A stretch of DNA of 64,000 nt from Phalacrocorax aristotelis (lineage: Eukaryota; Chordata; Aves; Suliformes; Phalacrocoracidae), in NCBI RefSeq assembly GCF_949628215.1, contig NC_134281.1, forward strand, positions 40,408,512 through 40,472,511, in the 5' to 3' direction. The notes under the pieces are model-generated. The model searched no databases, had not been told where the DNA came from, and was given only the letters and a program-made list of their open reading frames with translations. Below are positions 33,501 to 42,339 of the stretch, in pieces; within the stretch, counting starts at the first letter, position 1, and every line of letters starts with the position of its first letter. Made by a program: the position numbers and the translations under genes.

Positions 33501-36500
33501 TTCGACTTAAATATTTTCTATAATTTTACAGAATTGTTGCCACTCTGCTTTGTTGCAGACTCAAGGACAGTTTGGCAACTGATTAAGCAATAATACAGAA
33601 TATCTCAGGTACTTCAGGATTCTCCAAGGGAGAACAGCCTGCTGCCTGTTAACCCACAGCTACTAGATAGAGCAGACTGGAAGGATGAAGGAATACAGTA
33701 TCTTCCACCTTACCAATTTTACAGGAAGAGTACACCTATAATCTTGTGGTGCCAGTCCCAAGAGCTCTTCAGAACTATACAGAGGACTGTCATGCTCCAT
33801 GACCTCCTCTGGCAGTGGATCATAATTCAATGTAGAGATAATATTTCGAACGCATTCATAGGCTTCCTTTTCTGAAGATGCAAAATGGTCACTACAACCA
33901 CTGACTCTAGGAGAGAGCGCAACATTAATTAGTATTGAATTAACGAAATCTGAAGTCTGATAGAAAACCCAACTAAAGGAAAAACCTTAATCTGCACTGT
34001 GACCTTACAAACTCCCTGAAAATATTGTGTGATTTTGCTCTTGTATGAACGAGCTGAAAGCAGTTAAGTCAGTGGAATTTCTGAGCAACCCAATCCCCAA
34101 AAATATTCATAGTAAGAAGTTCTTCCCTGTGACTTTTGTGTTTACCTATATTAAAGACAGCCCTTTGAATTTACTTTCATGATGATGATGATGTGAACAA
34201 GATAATAAAGGGAAAATAAACTTTTAAAATTCTTTCAAAATAAGCACTTCCAGCCCAGATAAAGACAGTAACTTATTACATGTAACACAGTTAGCTGTCA
34301 CACTAGTATTTGTCTTTGTGAGAAAGGTATGGAATCTGGTCACCATACACACAGCATAGAACTCCCAGAACAAAGCAAGCAAGCCACACTGTTCCCCTAA
34401 CTAGAAGGGAATAACCATTTTGACAACTACAGATATTTCTGAGATAGAAAAATGGTATTAAAGAAATGGTTAGATAGCTATCAGGTTTATTTCCTGCTTG
34501 CTCATCTCCTGCTATGAGGACCTCATTAACAGCAGAAGCAGGCAGGCTTTCCATTTTTCTTCTTTGCTTCAGGTAATTTTACAAGCATTCAGGTTCTTCT
34601 CTGCAGTGAGTTAGTCTAGTGTCTTCAGAAGCAGAGAAATGGAAAGAAGTCATACCACCTCTCCACTCATTAGTTTAGGGAAGAAAAGATAATTTCTTAT
34701 GCATTTTTCTCGTCATCACAGTATTCAAACACTCACAACTATTTAATATTTGTATCCTGATAACAATTACATTAGGTAAAGAAATTATACGATCCCTCTT
34801 CTATAGCTGATCCCTCTGAGGCACGGAAGAACTGACTTGCCTGAAGTTGCTCAGAAAGTATGTGGAAGAATGGGCAACCAAATCCAGATTTGTCCATTCC
34901 CTGCTTCACCCCATACCATCACTTAATTTTACTTCCATTTAGCTGATCTAACAAAAACCCCCATACCCGAGAAGGAAAGCAAACAGTGTAATAATAGGTT
35001 CTACTTTTGGCCTGGACCCTGACCTCTGCAGTTACAGGAGATTTCTATCAGAGTATGCGTGTGTATATATATACACACATTGGAAGTGGAAAGTAGTAAC
35101 GTTGAAATTACAATGACGTTACTTTTTTCATTTCAAGGAGTTATATCTAGCCCCATGATACTCCCACATATATAACTGAATGCCACCAACCTTTACAATA
35201 ATTCATGTATCATTTCTACTGTTGGGTATTTTTCAATGCATGTTTTTCAGTCCTTGAGGACCATATTGTGTCCTGTCACTGGAGTAGCTTCATTCACATT
35301 ATTTTAAGATAAAAAGACAGTTTCTTCAGAGCTAAATATGCTGAATTCTCTCCTATTTTTAAGACTTATTTCACATACTTAGAGTGAAGTTTAGCTCCTC
35401 CTAGGTCCTCAGGAGAGACACATTCTCCTGTAGCAGCTTTTACCAGAGGTGGGCCAGCAAGGAACAGTGTACTGATTTTATCTATCATTACAACTTCTTC
35501 TGTCATGGTTGGAACATAAGCACCTCCAGCGACACAGGAGCCGCACACCACTGCCACCTAAAGGACAAAGAAACCAAAACACACCAAGATGTTGGAGAGA
35601 GGAGAATGGAAAGGCAAAACCATCACATTTGTTTCAGAAAAGTTCAAGAGACTACATCACAGCTTGGGGAACAATGAACTAGAGATACAAATACCAGCAT
35701 AAACAACAATGCTGTTTTTGAGAGAGTTCAGTGTTTACGTTGAAAAAACCTAATGATTTTATGCTTTTCCATCATGATCAGTCGGTAAACACTTAGAGGA
35801 TCCTTAAGGCTGAAGTATTCTGTTACATGAGATACTATTTGAATATCCCTCCCCCACAAATCGAAAAAATGAGCTTTAGAAAATTTTTTGCATGTTTGAG
35901 AGTTGTTCCTAGAATCTGTATTAGAACAAAACTTTTTTCAGAACTCTACTGATCACACACACTACACTTACTTGTACTCCAAATGACACTGTACCTGAGG
36001 GATTCTCATGGCAGACATTATTGCTTCATTGTAGAAAACTCTGCCACCGTGTGACTTGTCAGGAAACAGCTCTGACTGACATTACAGAGAAAAGACAAAG
36101 TGAGTTTCAATATTAACCACAAAAGCCAGCACTTCCTCGTCCCGCCATTCAGTCACAAATGCATTGTAACCGACCCTGGAAAGGTCACCACTAACATGAT
36201 ACCTGAAACCTACACACACAGCATTCGCTACAGTGTTTATTCCCCTTTCGAAAGCAGAGGTAAGTTTCGCAATTTTTTGTGAAACCAATTTATTCTACAC
36301 AAACTGAGACTGTAAGCATGGAGAAGGGCAAGCTCATGCTCAAACTTTATCTGTGAAATTACTTCAGCAGTTTCCCTTTTTAGTTTTCAACACAATTCCT
36401 TAAGTCATATAAAAATTGTTTTCTACGTTTGCTTTCAGTCTGGAGAAGGAACTACTATAGTCTCTGTGACAGCATGACCTCTGTACATTGGACAGTAACC

Positions 36501-39500
36501 TGTGCAAATTCTCCTTTTACAGTAAGAATTTCAAAAACGACATTTTTCAAAGACCATGGAGGTTACTGCATTACTATCACAAACATTACAATAAAATACA
36601 GAGTAATTTTATAGACTCTGGAGTTGCAGATAGAAACCTCAAACAATGTACTAATTTATTAAAGACACCAAAGCATTTCAGCACACTGAGGAATACCCAT
36701 GCTGGATCAGAACTTTGTCCCCCCACTCATATACAAGTTTCTAAATTTTGATTAGACGCTAGACGCAAGGTTAGCCACAGCAATCACCACTGGTATGCAT
36801 CTCCTGGACTCCAATTTGTGGACAAAACTCCATTTAAATATAACAGACAGTGAAAGTCAACCAGCCAAGAAAACAAAACGTAAACCTGAGATATATCGCT
36901 TAACATTAGTATGGTTAAAATAAACATAGGTATTTTGTTCTGTGAAGTGGTTCTGACACAACCTGCAGTGGCAGGAATGCTCCCCCGCTGTCAACAAGGT
37001 ACACAGATAACAGTCGGTTCTGCATGGCTATTTCTTGAGCTCTTAACTGTTTCTTGACTCCAATTGGATAAATAGTTCCTCCTTTCACAGTTGCATCATT
37101 TGCAGTGAAGACACACCAGACCCCACAGATTTTGCCAATTCCTGCAAGTGGTACCACAGATACTTATCAGGACTCTCTAAAATACCATAGGTGAAACAGG
37201 GGGGCCAAAATATAGCTAGGATGTTCCTTTGGTACTACTGCATCAGGAAGCTGCAAATTAAGTCGCAAATACCACACAGGCAAGAAATCTATAGTTCTTC
37301 TCTGGAAAAACAAACTGAAAGCTAATGACATTTTAAAAAGAACTAAATGACAGAAGACAGAACTTGAAATAAACTTACTCCTGGTGACAATATAAAAGAA
37401 AAAAATCCACAGTCTGACTTCCAACTCTGGAGATAACAGGGAAGGCAATTACAAATTACCTATATAAAACTGAAAAATGTAACAATCTGTGTGACAAAAG
37501 ATAGAATTTCATGCTCTATTCTTCTAGGTACTTTTTAAACTGGAACTGCTCTTCAAAATGCAATGAAAAGACTTGTCTGTTATTTGAAAAATGTTACAAA
37601 ATAAATCTCGCAGTTCCTGTGTCACTCAGTAACTTTGTCCCCTTTCTTTTAACAGACTTCAGTGTATTTGACACATCGTTCTAAATTTTTTGGAGACAAA
37701 AATCAGTCACCGGTAAGCAGAATAAATTACTAAATCTAGAAGAAATGAAAAAACTTTTTTTCGTTACAGGTTTCTTCCAGATTACCCAGCAAAGATCGCA
37801 GAAGAATGATACAATACTGGCTGAACTCTTTCATGTTGGGAGCTGCTACTGGATAGAACTGATGTCCACTTCCCTAGGAAAGCACGTTCTTAAGATACTA
37901 AAATATTCCATAAACCTGATTACATGCATCCTGTTTCCTTTTGCAGTGAGAACAAACACCTTAACTTCAGTGAGCAAGGCTGGTTAGTACAGGAAGGTGT
38001 GCAGCACAGAGACTACAACTAACGTACACTGCCTACAATCACTTACTCATCGCAGTACCCAAACAGCATCTCTCAAATTATATTAAGGGTCAGGTTAGTT
38101 CAAAACAATTCTTCCTTCTGGGCTGCATCTCCAACATGGGCTGCTCAAAACAATGCCCTCAGGCCATCTAAGGATGGATCTTTAGATCTAATCTGAATCA
38201 TACTTAAACATATGAGCAATGAAACAAATGACCTTCATCAATTTCCCATTACATCTAATATTACATTTGCTGGCAATTACCAGTAAGGCACCCAGCAGCA
38301 GGGACATCACCATACGGCATATCGAGGCCTGCCAGTGGAGACAGCTCAAGAAAAGACTCATCATCAAGTAGCAACTTCAGGCGTTCACGAACAAACAGCT
38401 TCTTGTTTCTCTGAGTATGACGCAAGATGGCATCTTCTCCCCCTCCTTTACTGACCATCTCTAGCAACTCTGAATACCTGATTTAAAAAACAAAGTTTCC
38501 ATTAGTGTAAACCACCTTGACTTACAGTTAGTAGGTATAACATAGTACTTAAATGTATTGCAGTTTTCTTACCAATGGTATGAGAATGAAGATTAATTCA
38601 CATTGTCAGATTATTTTTTTCTTACAAAGCATAATAAAAAGCAAAGGTTTGTTATTTAAAGCAAGCATTTTAGTTTTGTTATTCAAAAATTGTCTAATAG
38701 AGACAAAAAAAAGAGCGAAATAATATAAATATTCTCTGTAGTTTATGTTCATAGCTAGTAGACTTTATTAAACCTATGTCCTCCTCTGGGTGCTGCCCAT
38801 ATACACCCAGCGCAGAGTATTTCACAATATATGATCATACTTCATCTCTGCCCGCAGCCTCATGGGCAGAGTACTGAAAAAGGGCTGATCATCAGCAACC
38901 ACAGCTGACTTTGATATTATCCTACAACAACATTAGCCTATAAACTTGCAGCTATTAATAAGGCTATCATAATTTGCTAGTCCTAATTCAGCATGGACAT
39001 TTACCTCCTTCTTCCAACTACTCTAGGGAGGAATCCAGTCAAGGGCTTCCTCCTTCAGTTCCCCTCAACAAGTTTATCTGACAAAAATCAGTAGCTGTTA
39101 AGTAGAATAAATTACTAAATCTAGAAGAAATGCACACTCTACAGCACAGAAGATATACTTTACAAGTAGTGAACACTGCAGTGTCACTACAACCATCAAG
39201 AGAGGAAGTCATTACCAATGTTATTGTTGGGACAGCACCAAGTACAGATAAAGAATTGAATAAACTGTAAACAAATGTGGTATTGAATAGTTTTGGTCTT
39301 AAATAAACCAGGTTCTTAATTTATTTAAAGTAAAATATTTTTCACCAAGATGCACTATCTTTATCTAAAAATACTACTAACATAACTACTTACACACCAC
39401 TTTGTACGTGACTCCATTATCTTATTGTGGCTTCCTGCAGACTGTAGAGATTGAAAAACCTCAGGAGAAAAAAGCTAAGGATTTTTAATAATGTCATAAA

Positions 39501-40484
39501 TGCCACCACAGGAGGGCACAGTGTGTTTTCCATAGCTTTGCTTCCAGCTCATGCATCTTTCCTCTGAACAAAGGCCTTTGAATTTTTACCATCTAATCTT
39601 TAAGGACAAACATATAAAATACACTTTCCTGGTTTTACCAGTGCATCGTGATTAATTGCAATAACTGTCACCTACTCTTTCAGGAGGGATCTGTAATTGT
39701 GTGAGACACCATTTATGTCTTTGCATTCAAAAATCAAACAGGAAAGAAATTTTATGAAGGTCTAGAAAAAATACTTCTTGGCAATATATGCAAAACAATG
39801 TCACATGGCACCAATTTAAATACAGTCTGCACCTAGGCTTAGGCATTTCAGACAACATTTAGGCACCTCTTCTGGGCAGCTGAAATTTTTAAGTGCAGAT
39901 CCTTGCAAAATTCACTCTGCAGAGAAGCTACCCAAGAACAGAGCAGCACAGAATCTAGTTTAAGCTTCAAAATGGTTAGGGGGGAAAAAAAACCAACATA
40001 TTTTTTTTCTTAGTCTCTGGACTTGTTAAAAACCCAATTTTTTTTTGTCTCTGAACTTTTTAATTAGCATTCTTCCTATGTTAAAAGTTCCTAAAAGTGC
40101 CTCTAAGTAACATACACCTCACCAGCAGCAACATTTTTAAAACACCACATAAGCAGTTTATTACCTTTTAATAACAGCCTCACTGTTCCTTAGATTTTCT
40201 TCAAACACATGTCGATACACGGACAGGATACGTCCATCTAAAACAGGGTAAGTTTTTGCATACCGTCTGTATTTTGCTTTATTACTCACTAAACGGCAGG
40301 GAAGCACATCGCGTGTCCTTTTCAACCCCTGATTCTGCAGTATGCGTGTGGGTTGTTTACCATGACACAAGTCCTTATAGTTTCTTTCGAACACGCAATT
40401 TAAAGTTTGTAACCTTGGAAGCAGCAGAGATGCGGCCTTGGGGGGCAGTCTGCCAAGGGAGCACAGGGTGACAGTGTTCCACAT
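27456..40484 (-). CDS. MCCC2-like acyl-CoA carboxyltransferase homologue, complete, biotin-side motifs degenerate
   Basis: Twelve coding exons (40484-40165, 38477-38281, 37141-36963, 36075-35995, 35557-35379, 33906-33714, 32697-32606, 31697-31541, 30783-30661, 30029-29881, 29294-29213, 27539-27456) give 611 codons plus TGA, all in phase with GT-AG introns. It aligns end to end with MCCC2 (563 residues in human), the mitochondrial carboxyltransferase beta subunit of leucine breakdown, and far better than with PCCB. The N-half keeps [31 protein letters not shown] (222-230), [11 protein letters not shown] (265-275) and [14 protein letters not shown]. In the C-half, MCCC2's TGFMVG, GGSYGAGNYGM and VMGGEQAANVL are replaced by the segments at 454-460, 497-507 and 528-540. 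Residues 1-30 are basic with no acid, suggesting mitochondrial import. The catalytic role is doubtful; a pseudoenzyme or altered-specificity subunit is inferred. Confidence 0.9.
29213..29294 (-). CDS. MCCC2-like exon 12: SSARLWDDG motif
   Basis: Residues 558-584: [20 protein letters not shown] then LPQNTRK, matching MCCC2 [20 protein letters not shown]. Found from phase continuity; it is too short for a long open frame. Acceptor ctttccag, donor gtaggg. Confidence 0.93.
29571..29683 (+). repeat. G/T-rich tract with G-quadruplex potential
   Basis: About 110 bases nearly lacking A and C, with repeated runs of 3-7 G separated by T-rich spacers. It lies in intron 11 of the minus-strand gene, whose transcript would carry the C/A-rich complement. 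Confidence 0.8.
29881..30029 (-). CDS. MCCC2-like exon 11: third replaced loop
   Basis: Residues 508-556. [20 protein letters not shown] matches MCCC2 [20 protein letters not shown], but the following MGGEQAANVL is replaced by [13 protein letters not shown], then an acidic stretch. Acceptor tttttttgtag, donor gtgagg. Confidence 0.92.
30661..30783 (-). CDS. MCCC2-like exon 10: second replaced loop
   Basis: Residues 467-507. [20 protein letters not shown] is conserved. MCCC2's SYGAGNYGM that follows GG is CYGSESYVM here, so the Gly-Ala-Gly turn is lost. Acceptor catttcag, donor gtacgg. Confidence 0.92.
31541..31697 (-). CDS. MCCC2-like exon 9: first replaced C-domain loop
   Basis: Residues 415-466. 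[20 protein letters not shown] and [18 protein letters not shown] follow MCCC2 closely. The expected ITGFMVGREYEAEG after QN is replaced by [13 protein letters not shown]. Acceptor ttttgtag, donor gtatag. Confidence 0.92.
32606..32697 (-). CDS. MCCC2-like exon 8: DGSRF motif
   Basis: Residues 384-413: [20 protein letters not shown] then [10 protein letters not shown], clearly MCCC2 [20 protein letters not shown]. Acceptor aatgcag, donor gtaagg. Confidence 0.94.
33714..33906 (-). CDS. MCCC2-like exon 7: interdomain region
   Basis: Residues 320-383. [20 protein letters not shown] then NIISTLNYD aligns with MCCC2 KSGVSDHWALDD...[19 protein letters not shown] corresponds to EPLFPADELYGI. Acceptor tctcctag, donor gtaagg. 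Confidence 0.9.
35056..35080. repeat. Self-complementary TG/TA/CA microsatellite
   Basis: gtgtgtatatatatacacac is an inverted-repeat dinucleotide tract, intronic, of the kind that extrudes hairpins. No function is implied. Confidence 0.7.
35379..35557 (-). CDS. MCCC2-like exon 6: N-domain oxyanion Gly-Gly
   Basis: Residues 260-318. [18 protein letters not shown] keeps the AGGAYVP motif that stabilises the CoA thioester carbonyl in this family. [14 protein letters not shown] and EDLGGAKLH are also kept. Acceptor gtcctttag, donor gtatgt. Confidence 0.95.
35995..36075 (-). CDS. MCCC2-like exon 5
   Basis: An 81-base phase-0 exon encoding [20 protein letters not shown] then SAMRIPQ, matching MCCC2 [20 protein letters not shown]. 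Acceptor aatgtcag, donor gtacag. Confidence 0.92.
36963..37141 (-). CDS. MCCC2-like exon 4: ANDATVKGG and SGGAFLP motifs
   Basis: Residues 174-232: [32 protein letters not shown] and [11 protein letters not shown], the strongest match to MCCC2. Acceptor cttgcag, donor gttgtg. Confidence 0.95.
37695..37747 (+). repeat. 53-base direct repeat, copy 1 (intron 3 of MCCC2-like gene)
   Basis: From gacaaaaatcagt to ctagaagaaatg. It matches 39080-39132 at 48 of 53 positions, in the same orientation, with no similarity beyond the ends. The family is not recognised. Confidence 0.85.
38281..38477 (-). CDS. MCCC2-like exon 3
   Basis: Residues 108-172. [20 protein letters not shown] then [20 protein letters not shown] corresponds to the MCCC2 [20 protein letters not shown] and RIDNLIDPGSPFLELS segments. 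Flanked by a pair of near-identical 53-base intronic repeats. Confidence 0.92.
39080..39132 (+). repeat. 53-base direct repeat, copy 2 (intron 2 of MCCC2-like gene)
   Basis: Second copy of the repeat at 37695-37747, with five substitutions clustered in the left half. The two copies bracket exon 3 at 1385-base spacing. Confidence 0.85.
40165..40484 (-). CDS. MCCC2-like exon 2: start codon and N-terminal extension
   Basis: A 3' splice acceptor (ttttttctccctttcag) ends at 40496, so the exon starts at 40495 with 11 untranslated bases. The chosen ATG begins [20 protein letters not shown]. Residues 1-92 are basic and do not align to MCCC2. Alignment starts near [14 protein letters not shown] (MCCC2 LYQENYKQMKALV). 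An upstream in-frame ATG lies beyond the acceptor and would need intron retention. Confidence 0.85.
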
Positions 40485-40554
40485 GACCCTAAGAACTGAA
40501 AGGGAGAAAAAAGCCAGCATTTATTGCCACAAATCAAACTTCCGATTCCCTCGG

Positions 40555-41310
40555 CTGACGAGGCAGAACGGGCACTCCGCCGCGGCACCGCTCGGGGCGG
40601 TGAGGGCACCCTACCCGGGCAGGGGAGCCCCTCGGGCGGCGGCAACGCCCCGGGACCCGCGGGGCTGCGGGGACGCAGCAGACACCGGGAGCGGGCCTGG
40701 CCGGGCCTGCGAGGCATGGCGGAGGCGGGGCCGGGGCCGGGCGGCCCCTCAGCGCCCGTCCCCGGAGCAGGAAGCGCGGGGCCGCGGGCCCTCCGGCGGG
40801 GCTCCCCGGCCAGCCCGTCCGCCGCTACCTCCCCTCCCGCCTTCCCGCGCCTGCCGCGGCCTCCCCCGCGTCCCCGCCGACCCTTACGCGGGCAGCCGCC
40901 GCTGAGTCGTCCGGTCCGGGCCCGCCTCGCAGCGGCTCCGCAAGCCCACACGGCGGCCCGCCCCCGCGCAGCCTCCGCTGCTCCCGGCGGACCCGTGCTG
41001 CGCCCCGGGGCTGGGCCGGGCCGGGCCGGCCTGCTGGCGCCGCGCCGCGGTTTCCCGCCAGCTGCCCCACACAGCCGGAGCGGGGTGGTAGCGCCGGGCG
41101 CCGCCTCCCTTGCCTTCCGAAGGAGACGTGCTGGGCCCGGTCCCGGTCCCGGTGTCCCTCGGCGGTGCCCTGGCTCGGGTGCTGCCGCCCACCGCTCTGC
41201 GTCCCCTCCCGGACCAGCGGGCGCTCCCGCCGCCTCAGCCCCCGCCGGTGCCTGGGCACGGCGCAGGCCGGGCCTGTGCCCTCAGGGGAGGCCTGGGTAA
41301 CACTGTGGCA
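40555..41310. promoter_or_regulatory. CpG island promoter of the MCCC2-like gene
   Basis: About 750 bases very rich in G+C and in CpG, in sharp contrast to the AT-rich flanks, with several GGGCGG-like and GGCCGG runs. It sits over the 5' end of the minus-strand gene, suggesting a broadly active promoter. No TATA box is evident. Long GC-rich open frames on both strands here are compositional. Confidence 0.8.
40888..41000 (-). other. Probable noncoding exon 1 of the MCCC2-like gene
   Basis: Within the CpG island a minus-strand donor (gtaagggt, exon end at 40888) is the natural partner of the acceptor at 40496. The upstream end is not visible in the sequence; 41000 is nominal. Confidence 0.4.
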
Positions 41311-42321
41311 GCGTCGCCTTTGAAGGGCAAACGTTACAAAAATACCACGGGCAGCAAACTGAATTGCTGCTCTAGGAAATAAGTGCAATTACATACGCCA
41401 GCACACGTGTTTGATTTGTAAATTACGTGTTATTGGGCAATACCGAATGTTACAGACCCAACTAGCCTCAAAAATAACGCACCGGTGCTTTGCTGGCCAT
41501 TAAATACAGGATGGCCACAAAACATCTCCTTTACACGTGCTCCTTTTGTGCAGCGTATTATATGTCCTACAGACAATGCTGCTGGGTGCTTGCAGATGAT
41601 ATTTTGAGTGACACTGCCTCTCAAGAATAGTTGTAAGCTATTTGAAGCTGTAACTGCTCGGCCTAATTAAGTTTATCATTAAAGTATTTAAACGAATTTG
41701 ATTTTTTCCTTCTATACCTCATCCTGTCCGTGGGCTGCTTCAGTCAGTTTGCTATTGTTAAGTCATGGCATAACCTTCTAGAAATTACTGCTTGTTGCCT
41801 TTCAGCGACTTCATTAAAATGCATTCCTGCCAGAGAGCTCTTTAGCCATACATATTAATAAGGCTTTGTAGCAATAATTAAGCAACGACTAATACGTTGG
41901 TGAATGTAAGTATCCAGCATAGGCAGCAGAAAGGATTTGTAGGTGAAAAATTGTACCTGTTACTAAAAAATCTTGACAATAATAATTAAGATTCTCTGAA
42001 CTGTACTAATTTAAAATAATCTTTTACTTTTACACTTAAAGCAGATAGGACTGTCTTTGATACTGTGTTCCCTTTTATCAATAAACTCAAGGCAGGTGGA
42101 GCTGTGGGAAGTAGCGCCAATGCCCTGGGTGGCTTCAGCAGACCTCCTGCGATGTTCCGGAGTCTCACCTGCTGTCCCGAACCCTGTGGCAGGGAGTTGA
42201 AGGTCTGTGCTAAACCCAGTGAAAGCCCAGGGACTAGTGGGCAGGGCTGCTCTTTGAGGGCAAACGTAGCACTCAAGGGTAATACAGACACTCCAGGGAC
42301 AGAAGAGGGTCGTGCTAAGTT

Positions 42322-42339
42322 GTGTGTGTGTGTGTGTAG
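42322..42339 (+). repeat. (TG)n microsatellite
   Basis: About nine TG units in intergenic sequence. Confidence 0.8.

Noticed and set aside
40400-41388. Long open frames on both strands over the CpG island (up to 258 codons)
   Set aside because: G+C content above 75% removes stop codons in all frames. The products are Ala/Pro/Gly/Arg-rich with no motif, and frames on opposite strands overlap.
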